From positions 1 through 64,000 of the forward strand of contig NZ_JASCTH010000010.1 of NCBI RefSeq assembly GCF_030009775.1: a stretch of 64,000 bases of DNA. The letters are read 5' to 3'. The notes beneath the pieces were generated by a model. The model saw only the letters and a program-made list of their open reading frames with translations, searched no databases and was not told the origin of the DNA. The position numbers were made by a program, and so were the translations under genes. Positions within the stretch are counted from its first letter, which is position 1, and each line of letters opens with the position of its first letter. This DNA is from Actinoplanes sandaracinus. Lineage in GTDB: Bacteria; Actinomycetota; Actinomycetes; Mycobacteriales; Micromonosporaceae. Shown in pieces: positions 25,052 through 33,473 of the stretch.

Positions 25052-25993
25052 CAAATGAAAATCGCTTTCACTGGCAAGGGTGGCAGTGGGAAGAGCACCC
25101 TCGCGGCGCTGTTCGTGCAACACCTGCGGGCGGTCGGGCACCGGGTGCTGGCCGTCGACGCCGACGTCAACGTGCACCTCGCGCCGCTGCTCGGGGTTGC
25201 CGCGCACGCCGGGGACGCGCTGTCGCACCCGGAGAACGCGCGGCGGGTCCGCACCCACCTGCTTGGCGACAATCCGCGGATCGCCGGGGTGGAACACTTC
25301 GTGGCGACGACGCCGCCGGGGCCGGGCTCGCGGCTGATCACGCTGGACGCCGGTGACCCGGTGCTGGCCGGGCACGCGACCGCCCTCGACGAGCGGACCC
25401 ACGTCATGCACGTCGGCACGTACGAGCCGGAGAACATCGGGGCCGGCTGCTACCACGGGCACCTGGCGATCCTGGAGAACCTGCTGTCGCACCTCGATCC
25501 GGCCGACGACGGCTGGGTGGTGTGCGACATGGTCGCGGGCACCGACGCGTTCGCGAACTCGCTGCACGCCCAGTTCGACGTGATCGTGGTGGTGGCCGAA
25601 CCGACGCCGGAGTCGGTCTCGGTGGCCCGGCGATACCGCGAGCTGGCCACGGCGGCCGGTGTCGCGGACGCGGTGGCGGTCGTCGGCAACAAGGTCGCCG
25701 ACCGGATGGATCTCGATTATCTGGAGCGGGAGCTGGGGGTTTCCCCGATCGCGGTGCTGGGCATGCAGGCCGGGCTGCGCCGGGCGCGGCAGGCGGGCTC
25801 ACCGCCCCGCCCGGAGGACCTGGACGACGCCTCCCCGCTGACGCGCATCGCTGAGCGGGCGGCGGTCCGGTCACTGCCACCCGAGCATCGGGAGGCATTG
25901 ATGCGTACGCTCCACCTGCGCCTGGCCGCCAAGGGCTGGGTCCGCGCCGCCCACGGTGACGTGACGGCCCAACTGGGCCCCGTGCCGGTCTGA
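25049..25993 (+). CDS. CooC/ParA-like MinD-family ATPase
   Basis: A 314-residue P-loop ATPase with the deviant Walker A GKGGSGKST near residue 9, the switch strand VLAVDADVN, and Walker B-type VVCDMVAGTD near 160. The overall layout (VAEPTPESVSVARRY, VVGNKVAD) matches CooC, the nickel-insertion ATPase of carbon-monoxide dehydrogenase, and related MinD/ParA proteins. No CODH, hydrogenase or partition partner is present in the window, so it is an orphan and its client is unknown. A second in-frame ATG lies two codons downstream. Confidence 0.85.
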   Translation: MQMKIAFTGKGGSGKSTLAALFVQHLRAVGHRVLAVDADVNVHLAPLLGVAAHAGDALSHPENARRVRTHLLGDNPRIAGVEHFVATTPPGPGSRLITLDAGDPVLAGHATALDERTHVMHVGTYEPENIGAGCYHGHLAILENLLSHLDPADDGWVVCDMVAGTDAFANSLHAQFDVIVVVAEPTPESVSVARRYRELATAAGVADAVAVVGNKVADRMDLDYLERELGVSPIAVLGMQAGLRRARQAGSPPRPEDLDDASPLTRIAERAAVRSLPPEHREALMRTLHLRLAAKGWVRAAHGDVTAQLGPVPV

Positions 25994-26002
25994 GGCGGCC
26001 CG

Positions 26003-26043
26003 GGAGCCGGGACGTCCTGTTTGCCGGCAGGCGTCCCGGCTCC
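26003..26043 (+). terminator. Strong hairpin terminator after the ATPase gene
   Basis: Perfect 12-bp arms GGAGCCGGGACG and CGTCCCGGCTCC, with a further 4-bp inner stem, 10 bp after the stop. Confidence 0.8.
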
Positions 26044-26286
26044 TACCCGACCACCGGGCTCCCCTCGGCCCGGCGAGGTTCGAGATCGTGCCGCCGGTCG
26101 GCGAATCCGACGTCCACCGGCGACTGGACTGCCGAGGTCCGCGACCTGATCGTGTTCACACCCGGAGGTGTCATCGGGTTCCTCGCCCGGCGTACCCCCT
26201 GGCGTGCGTTCAGCCCGCCGCGAGCCCGGGCCCGTCCCGAGCATTAACATGTGCCGCGATCTCTTCAGCGGCTGAGACGAGGCGAC

Positions 26287-26973
26287 ATGCGGTGGTTCCG
26301 GTTCGGGTCGGGTAGGCGTCAGGCCGAGCGGGACCCCGTCCGCCAGCAGCAGATCCTGCGTGAGCTGCGGGAGCGGTTCGGCGGCCACGTCCCGTCCGGG
26401 TTCGCCGCGCAGGCCGCCGAGGCGGTCCAGTTGCTCGACGGCGACGACGGCCTGCTCGCCGCGGCGGCGGTGCTGCGCGAGTTCGCCGACGCGGCCTTCG
26501 CGGCGACGGCGGCGCAGGGTGTCCAGGTGGATCGCCGCGACTACCGCTGGACCTGGCAGGCCGCCGGGCCTCGGCTGCGGTCACCGCTGGCCCCGGTGCC
26601 GGGTGGCTCGTTCCATCCGTACGTCCACGTCGCCGCGGCCGTGACCGTCGTCGGCGCCCGGCCCGGACCGCTGGCGAAGCTGACCGCCCCCGAGCCGGTG
26701 CTGACGCACGTGCTGGAGATCCTCGACCTGGTCACGGCCGGCTGGGAGTACGGGCGGGTGGTGCCGGACGCCGACGCCGCCACCCTGGCCACCGGGCTGA
26801 TCGCGACCGCCCGGGACCTCCGGGCCGCGATGCCGGACGCGCCGCCGCTGCCGCCGGGAATCCGCGATCAGATGCGCCGCAACAACACCGTCGACGTGTG
26901 GGACCCGGCGGGGAACCGGATCCTCGGCGCCCTCAACCCGGGCAAGGCGATGCGTGAGGCCCTGCTCGCCTGA
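26287..26973 (+). CDS. Conserved-looking protein of unknown function
   Basis: A 228-residue soluble protein. The N-terminus is basic (RWFRFGSGRRQAERD), then a helical, alanine-rich half (about 20-85) is followed by a mixed alpha/beta part with DYRWTWQAAGPRLR and SFHPYVHVAAAVTVV. No signal peptide or transmembrane segment is seen and no family is recognised. The ATG follows GAGGCGAC. Codon usage is that of its neighbours, so it is taken as a real gene. Confidence 0.65.
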   Translation: MRWFRFGSGRRQAERDPVRQQQILRELRERFGGHVPSGFAAQAAEAVQLLDGDDGLLAAAAVLREFADAAFAATAAQGVQVDRRDYRWTWQAAGPRLRSPLAPVPGGSFHPYVHVAAAVTVVGARPGPLAKLTAPEPVLTHVLEILDLVTAGWEYGRVVPDADAATLATGLIATARDLRAAMPDAPPLPPGIRDQMRRNNTVDVWDPAGNRILGALNPGKAMREALLA

Positions 26974-27169
26974 GTGACCTCGTCCGGGCTTTGCTCGCCC
27001 TCTCCGCCACGGCCTGCGGGTCACGTTGCCGCGTTCGATGTGGTCAGGATCTCGGCCACTCGGTGTGGGGACAGCAGAACGAGGGGTGACTGATTGTCTC
27101 TTCAGGCGAGGTCGGGGAATCAAATAATTCGTACGGTTGCATCCGTTTAGCACCTTTGATGGAGAGCCG

Positions 27170-29554
27170 ATGCGACTTCCCCTTCCCCTTCCCCTTCCCG
27201 TTCGCTCCTCACGTGTCGTGGCGGCGCTCGCCGTCGGCCTGCCGGCCACGGTGGCGGCCCTTGCCGCGCCCGCGGCCGCCGCGGCCGCCGCGTCCGTGGC
27301 TCCGTACTCACTGACCTCGTCGGTGAGTCCCGCGCCGCTCGTGCCGGAAAGCTGCGCGACCGACCCGGCCTGTGTGGTGGCGCCCGTGCCGCGCGGCGGC
27401 ACCAGCGACGATGCCGCCGCCCTGCAGCAGGCGATCGCCACCGCCGCCGGCCGGACCGTGCCCGCCGTCGTCGCCGCCGACGGGTCCGTGACGACCCCCG
27501 CGACGACGGCCACCGTGCTGCTGTCGGCCGGCACCTACCGGCTCACCAAGGGCCTGGTGCTGCCACCGAACGTCAACCTGCGCGGCGCCGGTATCGGCGC
27601 GACCACGCTGCTCCTGGACCCCACCCTCAACTGGCGGAACTTCAGCTACAGCTTCCTGATCCGGGCCGCCGACACCAAGCAGGCCGGCAGCACGAACCTC
27701 GTCTCCGACCTCACCGTCAACGGCAACTGCCGGACCGGCGCGGGCGCGTTCGACGACGCTGTCCTGCCCGGCTCGCCGGCCCAGATCTGTGACTTCCGCA
27801 CGGCGCTCGGCGCGCACGCCAACACCGGCGGCGGCATCTCCGCGGGCGATCGCTGGACCGTACGGCAGGTGCGGTTCACCAACTTCGAGTACTTCAAGTT
27901 GTGGATCAACGGCACCACCGGCGTCCAGGCTCTCGACAACCGCTTCGACAACCGTGGCGGGGCGGAGTCCGACGGCGAGGACAACATCGGCGGAGGTGGC
28001 CGAAACGCCGACACGGTCATCCAGCACAACCAGTTCGACGCGACCATCAACGGCAACGCCTTCGACTTCACCAACGCCATCCGGACCACCGTGCGCGACA
28101 ACGTCGTGCTCACCACCCCGGCGGTGGCGGCCGCGCGTGGCGTCAGCGAGTACGGCAACCTCTACTTCGAGGGTGTGGTCGGCGCGACCGCGACCGGCAA
28201 CCACCTCGAGGGCGCGCACATCGTGCTCAAGTCGAACTCCGACTACTCGCACACCGGCAACAACAAGGACGTCACCGAACCGCGCGACAGCCTGGTGGCC
28301 GGCAACACGATCCTGGACTCGGCGACCGTGGGCGTCGCCGTCGCCTACGACGACTACCTCGACGCGGACGGCACCGCCGGCACGCCGGGCGGCTGGAACG
28401 ACAGCAGCACCGTGACCACGGATCACATCGTCCGGCCCGGCGGCAACAACATTGTCCGGGACAACGTGATCGAACGGTCGCGGCAGAGCGGCATCCTCGT
28501 GTACGGAAGCACAGCCGCCAAGAACGCCGCGGACACCGTCTCGGGCAACCGGATCGTGAACGCCGGCTTCGGCGGGTCCACCACCTACAACACCGGCGCC
28601 GGGTGGTTCGACACCGCCGGCATCGGGTTGTCGGTCGGCAGCCACGACGCCATCCACGGCAACACCGTCGTGGACGACCAGGCCACCCCGACCACCTGGT
28701 ACGGCGTGCACGTCGGCGCCCGCAAGGCCGCGTCCCGGCCGACCTTCCTGACGCTCACCGGCCCGAACGGCGTGACCAACACGGCCACCGGTGTCATCGG
28801 AGCGCCGGTGCGCACGGCCGCGCAAGCGCCCGAGGCCCCGACCGCCCTCACCGCCGGCGGAAACCGGCTGACCTGGGAGGAGTCGTACGCGAGCGGCAAC
28901 CCGATCGGCGGGTACCTGGTCCTTCGCAACGGTGTGCCGGTCACGAGCCTGCCGGTCGGCAGCGCCACGATTCCGGACAACCTGCTCGACGCGGACGCGG
29001 CCAGCCTGGAGTCCGCCGCGGCCGGCACCGCCGGATGGACCGTGAGCGGCGCCGCCAGCAGTGTCTCGCGCAGTGACACGGCCGGCGCGGTCGGCACCGC
29101 CTCGCTGCGACTCACCGCGCTCAGCGCCGGGCAGATCAGCGCGTACAGCCGCAAGGTTCCGGCGGCCGTCGGAACCACGTACACCTCGGTCGCGAGTTTC
29201 CAGGCCGCCGGCGCCGGCCGCCGGGTCCGCGCGGGTCTCGCCTTCACCGACGCCACCGGCAAGGTCACCCGCCTCGGCAGCGCGAACGTCGCGACGGTCG
29301 ACACCGCCACCGGCTGGATGACCAGCTCCTACTCGGCCGCCGCGCCGGCGGGCGCGGTCACCGTCCAGTCGTTCCTGATGGTGGAGAACGCCGCGGTCGG
29401 CGAGTCCCACCTGCTCGACCGGCTCGGCCTGGTCGCCGGCACGGCTACCGAGCAGTGGACCGCCCCGGACGCGCTGTCCGGCCGCTACCAGGTCGTCGCC
29501 ACCCGTACCGGGAACGGCGAGTTCTCCGCCGTCACGGCGGTGACCGCGCCCTGA
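27170..29554 (+). CDS. Large secreted right-handed beta-helix protein (pectate-lyase-3-like)
   Basis: A 794-residue exported protein. A signal peptide with an unusual LPLPLPLP stretch from repeated CTTCCC codons is followed by a hydrophobic, alanine-rich core. The mature protein has a pectate-lyase-3-type beta-helix (about 50-520): SDDAAALQQAI, AGTYRLTKGLVLPPNVNLRGAG and many strand-turn repeats such as NHLEGAHIVLKSN, SLVAGNTILDSA and NNIVRDNVIERSRQSGI. Then come a fibronectin-III-like segment (about 550-620) and a jelly-roll, CBM-like C-terminus (about 620-780). It is probably a polysaccharide lyase or hydrolase, or an adhesin; catalytic residues were not identified. GGAGAG precedes the ATG. 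Confidence 0.85.
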   Translation: MRLPLPLPLPVRSSRVVAALAVGLPATVAALAAPAAAAAAASVAPYSLTSSVSPAPLVPESCATDPACVVAPVPRGGTSDDAAALQQAIATAAGRTVPAVVAADGSVTTPATTATVLLSAGTYRLTKGLVLPPNVNLRGAGIGATTLLLDPTLNWRNFSYSFLIRAADTKQAGSTNLVSDLTVNGNCRTGAGAFDDAVLPGSPAQICDFRTALGAHANTGGGISAGDRWTVRQVRFTNFEYFKLWINGTTGVQALDNRFDNRGGAESDGEDNIGGGGRNADTVIQHNQFDATINGNAFDFTNAIRTTVRDNVVLTTPAVAAARGVSEYGNLYFEGVVGATATGNHLEGAHIVLKSNSDYSHTGNNKDVTEPRDSLVAGNTILDSATVGVAVAYDDYLDADGTAGTPGGWNDSSTVTTDHIVRPGGNNIVRDNVIERSRQSGILVYGSTAAKNAADTVSGNRIVNAGFGGSTTYNTGAGWFDTAGIGLSVGSHDAIHGNTVVDDQATPTTWYGVHVGARKAASRPTFLTLTGPNGVTNTATGVIGAPVRTAAQAPEAPTALTAGGNRLTWEESYASGNPIGGYLVLRNGVPVTSLPVGSATIPDNLLDADAASLESAAAGTAGWTVSGAASSVSRSDTAGAVGTASLRLTALSAGQISAYSRKVPAAVGTTYTSVASFQAAGAGRRVRAGLAFTDATGKVTRLGSANVATVDTATGWMTSSYSAAAPAGAVTVQSFLMVENAAVGESHLLDRLGLVAGTATEQWTAPDALSGRYQVVATRTGNGEFSAVTAVTAP

Positions 29555-29653
29555 CCCGCTGACCGTCGCCACCGTGGGGCGGCCGGGCGCGCGAACGGCC
29601 GGCCCGCCGGGCTGCCCCCCCCACGGTCCCCCCGGGGGGCCGGTGTCCCCCGA

Positions 29654-29678
29654 CCCCGGCCGCCCCGCCGTGCCGGGG
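29654..29678. terminator. Hairpin in a C/G-run intergenic tract
   Basis: CCCCGGC (29654-29660) pairs with GCCGGGG (29672-29678). It lies between convergent genes in a 145-bp tract of C and G runs. Confidence 0.45.
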
Positions 29679-29699
29679 CCGGGATCCCGCCCGGGCTCC

Positions 29700-30584
29700 T
29701 CAGGCCAGGCGCAGTCTGCGCCCGGCCACACCGATCCGGAGACGCTGGCCCCACGACAGTTCCAGCGCGTCGGACTCCAGGCCGTCGGCGAACACCACCA
29801 GACGCTCCGACTCGCTGGTCAGCTCCAGTTCGGCGCCGGGCATGAGGAGGCCGGACGTTCTCGTGACGCCGGTCGCGGGGGAGGGCCACGCCTCACGGAC
29901 GAACCAGCACAGCGCCGGATCGCCGGGCTTCGGCAGCGGCGGGGCGCCGGCCCGGTCGCGGGCGATCGACGCGCACCAGCCGGTCGCCCCGGTGCCGGTG
30001 CCGACGATGAGCCCGGACGACGACTGTTGTTCCCGGGCGCCGTCGGGCGTGGTGAGCACGTATCGTGCCGACTGGTGGCCGGCGTGCCCGACGTAGACCT
30101 CGTTCAGCCCGTACAGCTCCTGGCCGTCGTCGAGCCGCGCCACCACCATGGTCCGTTCCTGACTGCCCTGCAGCGGGTTCCGCAGACGTGCCGCGACCGC
30201 ACCGGCCCGGTGCCGGGACAGCACGCCGGGGTTGCGGCCCGGCTCCGGGTCGACGCCGATCACCGGCTGGCCGTCCAGGTATTTCGCCACGTTCGCCACC
30301 AGGCCGTCCTGACCGACGGCCACCACCACGTCCTCCGGCGCGAAGAGGAATCGCGGCAGATCGGCCCGCTCCACGTGACCGCGTCGCCAGTCGGCCGGGA
30401 CGGCCGCGCCCACCTCGGTGAGCGCGGCTTTCAGAGCCTCGTGACGGGCGGACACCTCGTCCAGGTCGCGGCCGCGCTGGCGCAGGAAGTACGCGGCCGC
30501 GCCGAGCGTGCCGTGCCGGGCGAGCAACTCGTCGAGTTCGCTGCGCCGCGACACGATCACCACGCGCGGGGCCAGTGTGCTCAC
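29700..30584 (-). CDS. Divergent NAD-kinase-like protein
   Basis: A 294-residue protein with the NAD-kinase fold. The usual GGDGT motif appears as the variant VGQDGLVANVAKYL, the substrate motif as LNEVYVGHAG, and the usual TPTGSTAY loop as VGTGTGATGW. An extra N-terminal segment with HGTLGAAAYFLRQRGRDL precedes the domain. These changes place it outside the housekeeping NAD kinases, so it may phosphorylate or bind NAD or a derivative. The GTG overlaps the SPFH gene's stop by 4 bp, and both are divergent from a Nudix/NrtR-like regulator. That context supports a role in NAD metabolism. Confidence 0.82.
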   Translation of the reverse strand: MSTLAPRVVIVSRRSELDELLARHGTLGAAAYFLRQRGRDLDEVSARHEALKAALTEVGAAVPADWRRGHVERADLPRFLFAPEDVVVAVGQDGLVANVAKYLDGQPVIGVDPEPGRNPGVLSRHRAGAVAARLRNPLQGSQERTMVVARLDDGQELYGLNEVYVGHAGHQSARYVLTTPDGAREQQSSSGLIVGTGTGATGWCASIARDRAGAPPLPKPGDPALCWFVREAWPSPATGVTRTSGLLMPGAELELTSESERLVVFADGLESDALELSWGQRLRIGVAGRRLRLA

Positions 30585-31639
30585 GATCCGAGCCGCCCGA
30601 CCAGTTTGGTCAGCACGTCCGGGGTGATGGTGAGCTCGTTGACCGCCGGGAGGTTGCCGGCCAACTCCTTCAGCGCCAGCGCCTGCAGGACCGCCGGTGG
30701 CAGGTCCTGGTAGGCGGCAAGGCGCGCGGCCTCGGCCTCCGCCTCGGCCAGGCCGACGATCCTGGTGCCGGCGGCGCGGGCCTCGTCGCGCACCCTCGTC
30801 GCCTCGGCCTCGCTGGCGGCGGTCCGGTTGGCGCGGGCAGCGGCGGCGATGCTGGCCACCTCCTTGCGGTCCACCTCGGCTTTCGCCGCGACGAGCTGGG
30901 TCTCGGCGTCGAGCTCGGCTTCCCGGCGGTTGTTGGCGCCGTGCTGTTCGACGAGCTCCTGCTGGCGGCGAGCCAATTCGATCTTGCTCTGCAGCTCGTT
31001 CTCGGCGATCTGCCGCTCCTGCTGGACGGCGTGGGCGCGGCGGGCGTACGTCGCCTTGTCGGCGTCCTGCTGCACCTGCTCGCGGGTCGGTGTCTGCAGT
31101 GCCCGCTCCAGGTCGGGCTCCGGGCGGATCGCCACAACCCGGGCGCTGACCACCGACACGCCGGTCTCGGTGAGCCGCGGGTCGGTGGCGAGCGCGTCGG
31201 CGACCGACTGCCGGACCGGCGCGATGCCGGTGGTCAGCGCCTCGGCCAGCGGCAGCCGGGCCAGCACGTCGAGGGCCGGCTGCTGGGCGAGCTCGGCGAG
31301 CAGCGTGGCCACCTGGTCGAGCGGCTGGCCGCGCCACTTGCCCTGGTAGGGGTCGATGGAGAAGTCGAGCCGGCCGGCGGCGGCCGCCGGGTCGCTGAAC
31401 CGGTAGGTGACCGTCGCCTGCACGGTCACGTCGGCGAAGTCCTCGGTGCGGGCGTGGAACAGCAGGGGCAGTTCCCGGTCGTCGACCGGCACCTCGGAGA
31501 GGACCGCGGTCAACGGCCGGTACCAGAACGAGAGCCCGGTGCCGGCCCGTTTGGTCTTTCCGTTGACCGTGTGGCTGACCCAGCTGGTCGGGGCGCCCCG
31601 CAGGTGGCGCAGGTGGAGGCGGCGGGTCACGTCGGCCAT
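30581..31639 (-). CDS. SPFH/band-7 (prohibitin-like) protein
   Basis: A 352-residue protein. An N-terminal SPFH domain (about 20-190) with YRPLTAVLSEVPVDDRELPLLF and VTVQATVTYRF is followed by a long charged coiled coil (about 190-305) of the flotillin type, rich in EAEL, AAKAEV and AEAEAARLAAY. A short C-terminal part follows. There is no N-terminal transmembrane helix, so membrane contact would be peripheral. It forms an operon with the NAD-kinase-like gene by a 4-bp overlap. SPFH proteins assemble into membrane microdomain scaffolds; here it may scaffold the NAD enzyme. Confidence 0.9.
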   Translation of the reverse strand: MADVTRRLHLRHLRGAPTSWVSHTVNGKTKRAGTGLSFWYRPLTAVLSEVPVDDRELPLLFHARTEDFADVTVQATVTYRFSDPAAAAGRLDFSIDPYQGKWRGQPLDQVATLLAELAQQPALDVLARLPLAEALTTGIAPVRQSVADALATDPRLTETGVSVVSARVVAIRPEPDLERALQTPTREQVQQDADKATYARRAHAVQQERQIAENELQSKIELARRQQELVEQHGANNRREAELDAETQLVAAKAEVDRKEVASIAAAARANRTAASEAEATRVRDEARAAGTRIVGLAEAEAEAARLAAYQDLPPAVLQALALKELAGNLPAVNELTITPDVLTKLVGRLGS

Positions 31640-31660
31640 CGGTGGTTCCTTCCCGGAACG

Positions 31661-31715
31661 TTGTCGTCACAATGACGATAAAGCCCGGCCGCTATTATCG
31701 TCAACATGACGCGAA
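31661..31715. promoter_or_regulatory. Two NrtR-type palindromes in the SPFH/Nudix divergent promoter
   Basis: Site 1: TTGTCGTCA (31661-31669) and TGACGATAA (31673-31681), 3-nt spacer, one mismatch. Site 2: TTATCGTCA (31695-31703) and TGACGCGAA (31707-31715), 3-nt spacer, two mismatches, overlapping the Nudix start codon. Centres are 34 bp apart. Confidence 0.75.
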
Positions 31716-32401
31716 GCGTGGTGTCGGTCACCGTGGACCTGGTCCTGCTGACCATCCGCCAGGGCGCGCTCCAGGCCCTGCTGGTCAGGCGGGGCATCCC
31801 GCCGTTCCAGGGCCGGTGGGCGCTGCCCGGCGGATTCGTTCTCCCCGACGAGGATCTCGCGGAGGCCGCCGCCCGGGAGTTGCGTGAGGAGACCGGTGTC
31901 GACCCGACGGCCGGGCACTTCGAGCAACTCGCCACCTACGGCGCGCCCGGCCGGGACCCGCGCGGCCGGGTCGTGACGGTCGCCTACCTGGCGCTGCTCC
32001 CGGACCTGCCGTCCCCAGTGGCCGGCAGTGACGCCGCCGGCGCCGACTGGCGCCCGGTCGACGACATCGAGCCGGGCGAACTGGCCTTCGACCACGACCG
32101 GATCCTGGGCGACGGCATCGAGCGGGCCCGCGCCAAACTGGAGTACACCCCCCTGGCCACCGCGTTCTGCCCGGCCGAGTTCACCGTCGCCGACCTCCGG
32201 ACGGTGTACGAGACGGTGTGGCGGACCCGCCTCGATCCGCGCAATTTCCACCGCAAGGTGACCGGCGCCGACGGTTTCGTCGAGCCCACCGGCGGCACCG
32301 TGATCCGCGACCGTGGCCGCCCGGCCCAATTGTTCCGCCGGGGCCCCGCCACCCTGCTGCACCCGCCGCTGCTGCGCCAGTCCTCCCCGCCGGGCTCCTG
32401 A
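31706..32401 (+). CDS. Nudix/NrtR-family regulator of NAD metabolism
   Basis: A 231-residue protein with a Nudix domain (about 5-135) and a C-terminal winged helix (about 150-220, with FTVADLRTVYETVW and DPRNFHRKV), the NrtR architecture. The Nudix box GGFVLPDEDLAEAAARELRE followed by ETGV fits the G-x5-E-x7-RE-U-x-EE-x-G-U consensus completely, so unlike many NrtR repressors it may still hydrolyse ADP-ribose-type ligands. NrtR proteins repress NAD genes and are released by ADP-ribose. Palindromes overlap its own start and the divergent SPFH/NAD-kinase promoter. Confidence 0.9.
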   Translation: MTRSVVSVTVDLVLLTIRQGALQALLVRRGIPPFQGRWALPGGFVLPDEDLAEAAARELREETGVDPTAGHFEQLATYGAPGRDPRGRVVTVAYLALLPDLPSPVAGSDAAGADWRPVDDIEPGELAFDHDRILGDGIERARAKLEYTPLATAFCPAEFTVADLRTVYETVWRTRLDPRNFHRKVTGADGFVEPTGGTVIRDRGRPAQLFRRGPATLLHPPLLRQSSPPGS

Positions 32402-32410
32402 GGGCTTCGG

Positions 32411-32959
32411 TCAGCCGAGATCCTCGTCGGTGAGATCGGTCCACCGCCAGGCCATGACGGCCGCCGGGATCATGCCGGCGACCAGCATCGCGGTCACCAT
32501 CACCTGGATCCAGTTGTCCCCGGGGATCAGCGCGGCCCCGCCGCTCCTGGTCATCAGGGCGTCGGCGACCGCGACGATCATGAGCAGGGCGAACAGGCCG
32601 ATGGTCAGGGCGTGGGCGCGGCGATGGGCGGCGTTGCGCTCCCCGATCTCGCGCTCGTCGAGCAGCCGGTCGGGTGCGGTGTCGAGCAGCCGGCTCGCCC
32701 GGCGCAGCAGCAGGAGGCTCGCCAGGGCGAGCGCGGCGGTGGCTCCCAGCAGGGCGGTGCCCACGGCGTCGTCCGGCCGGGTGGCGGTCAGGAGGCCGCA
32801 GGCGAGCACGGTCAGGGGCGGCCCGGCGGCGATGGCGCGACGGGTGGAGCGATGGGCCAGCCACCGCGGCAGGGGCGCGTGGCGCTGGGCCTGAATGCGG
32901 GCGTCCATCTCGGTGCGCAGCTCGAGAACGCGTTCGGCGGTGGTGGGTGGCTTGTTCAT
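32411..32959 (-). CDS. Four-helix membrane protein partnered with an XRE regulator
   Basis: A 182-residue integral membrane protein with hydrophobic helices at about 40-60, 68-88, 120-138 and 152-172. A charged N-terminal helix (ERVLELRTEMDARIQAQRH) precedes them, and a conserved-looking cytosolic loop LLDEREIGERNAAHRRAH lies between helices 2 and 3. The start overlaps the stop of the XRE-type regulator by 4 bp. This regulator/membrane pair is common in actinomycetes but its role is unknown to me. Confidence 0.8.
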   Translation of the reverse strand: MNKPPTTAERVLELRTEMDARIQAQRHAPLPRWLAHRSTRRAIAAGPPLTVLACGLLTATRPDDAVGTALLGATAALALASLLLLRRASRLLDTAPDRLLDEREIGERNAAHRRAHALTIGLFALLMIVAVADALMTRSGGAALIPGDNWIQVMVTAMLVAGMIPAAVMAWRWTDLTDEDLG

Positions 32960-33237
32960 CGGGAGTCTCCTGGCTCGGTGCCGTAAAGCTGGGTGGACAT
33001 CGGGGTGAGGGGAGTCAGCGCGAACACCGCCTCGACGGGCAGGCTGAAGAAGTCGCAGATCCGCAGGGCCACCTCGAGGGAGGGGCCGTAGTCGCCGCGC
33101 TCGATGAAGCCGATGGTCTGCGGGTTGACCCCGACCGCGCCCGCCAGCTCGGCGCGGGACACGCCACGCTCAGCCCGCAGGATCGCCAGCCGGTTGTGCA
33201 CGGCCGATCCACGACGCTCACCCTTGTTTCCCGTCAC
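32956..33237 (-). CDS. Small XRE-family regulator
   Basis: A 93-residue helix-turn-helix protein. The segment HNRLAILRAERGVSRAELAG, then VGVNPQTIGFIERGDYGPSLEVALRI, is the Cro/CI-type DNA-binding domain of the short regulators that sit in front of DUF membrane genes. GTG 33237 has TAACAT 7 nt upstream, but GTG 33243 and the internal GTG before HNRLA are alternatives. GTATAC-centred symmetry at the promoter may be its operator. Confidence 0.85.
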   Translation of the reverse strand: MTGNKGERRGSAVHNRLAILRAERGVSRAELAGAVGVNPQTIGFIERGDYGPSLEVALRICDFFSLPVEAVFALTPLTPMSTQLYGTEPGDSR

Positions 33238-33250
33238 AGCCACGATGTTA
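33235..33250 (-). promoter_or_regulatory. -10 box fused to a leaderless start
   Basis: On the minus strand TAACAT (33250-33245), 7 nt, then GTG (33237). Confidence 0.5.
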
Positions 33251-33473
33251 TGTATACGCAATGATTCGCGCAACCCTGGCAACGATCCGGGTGGTTCGGG
33301 AACTGCATATGACCCTGGACTCCGGTCCGGCGCCCACGTGAACGCGTCGCGCGGGCCGGGCGCCACCTCGACGGTTTCCGCTGGCGAGTCCGTATTCCCG
33401 GCGGCTCAGTCCTGGTCTGCGCGAACCGATGGGACCTGATGACAAGGTCATCAACGAGCCGCCGGGAGCCCGC

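Noticed and set aside
27308..29731. An 807-codon open frame on the minus strand
   Set aside because: Exact antisense of the secreted beta-helix gene, with Val/Gly/Arg bias; a shadow.
29700..31670. One 656-residue protein spanning both NAD-kinase and SPFH regions
   Set aside because: The N-terminal part is out of phase with the SPFH protein and lacks motifs; the real gene begins at GTG 30584.
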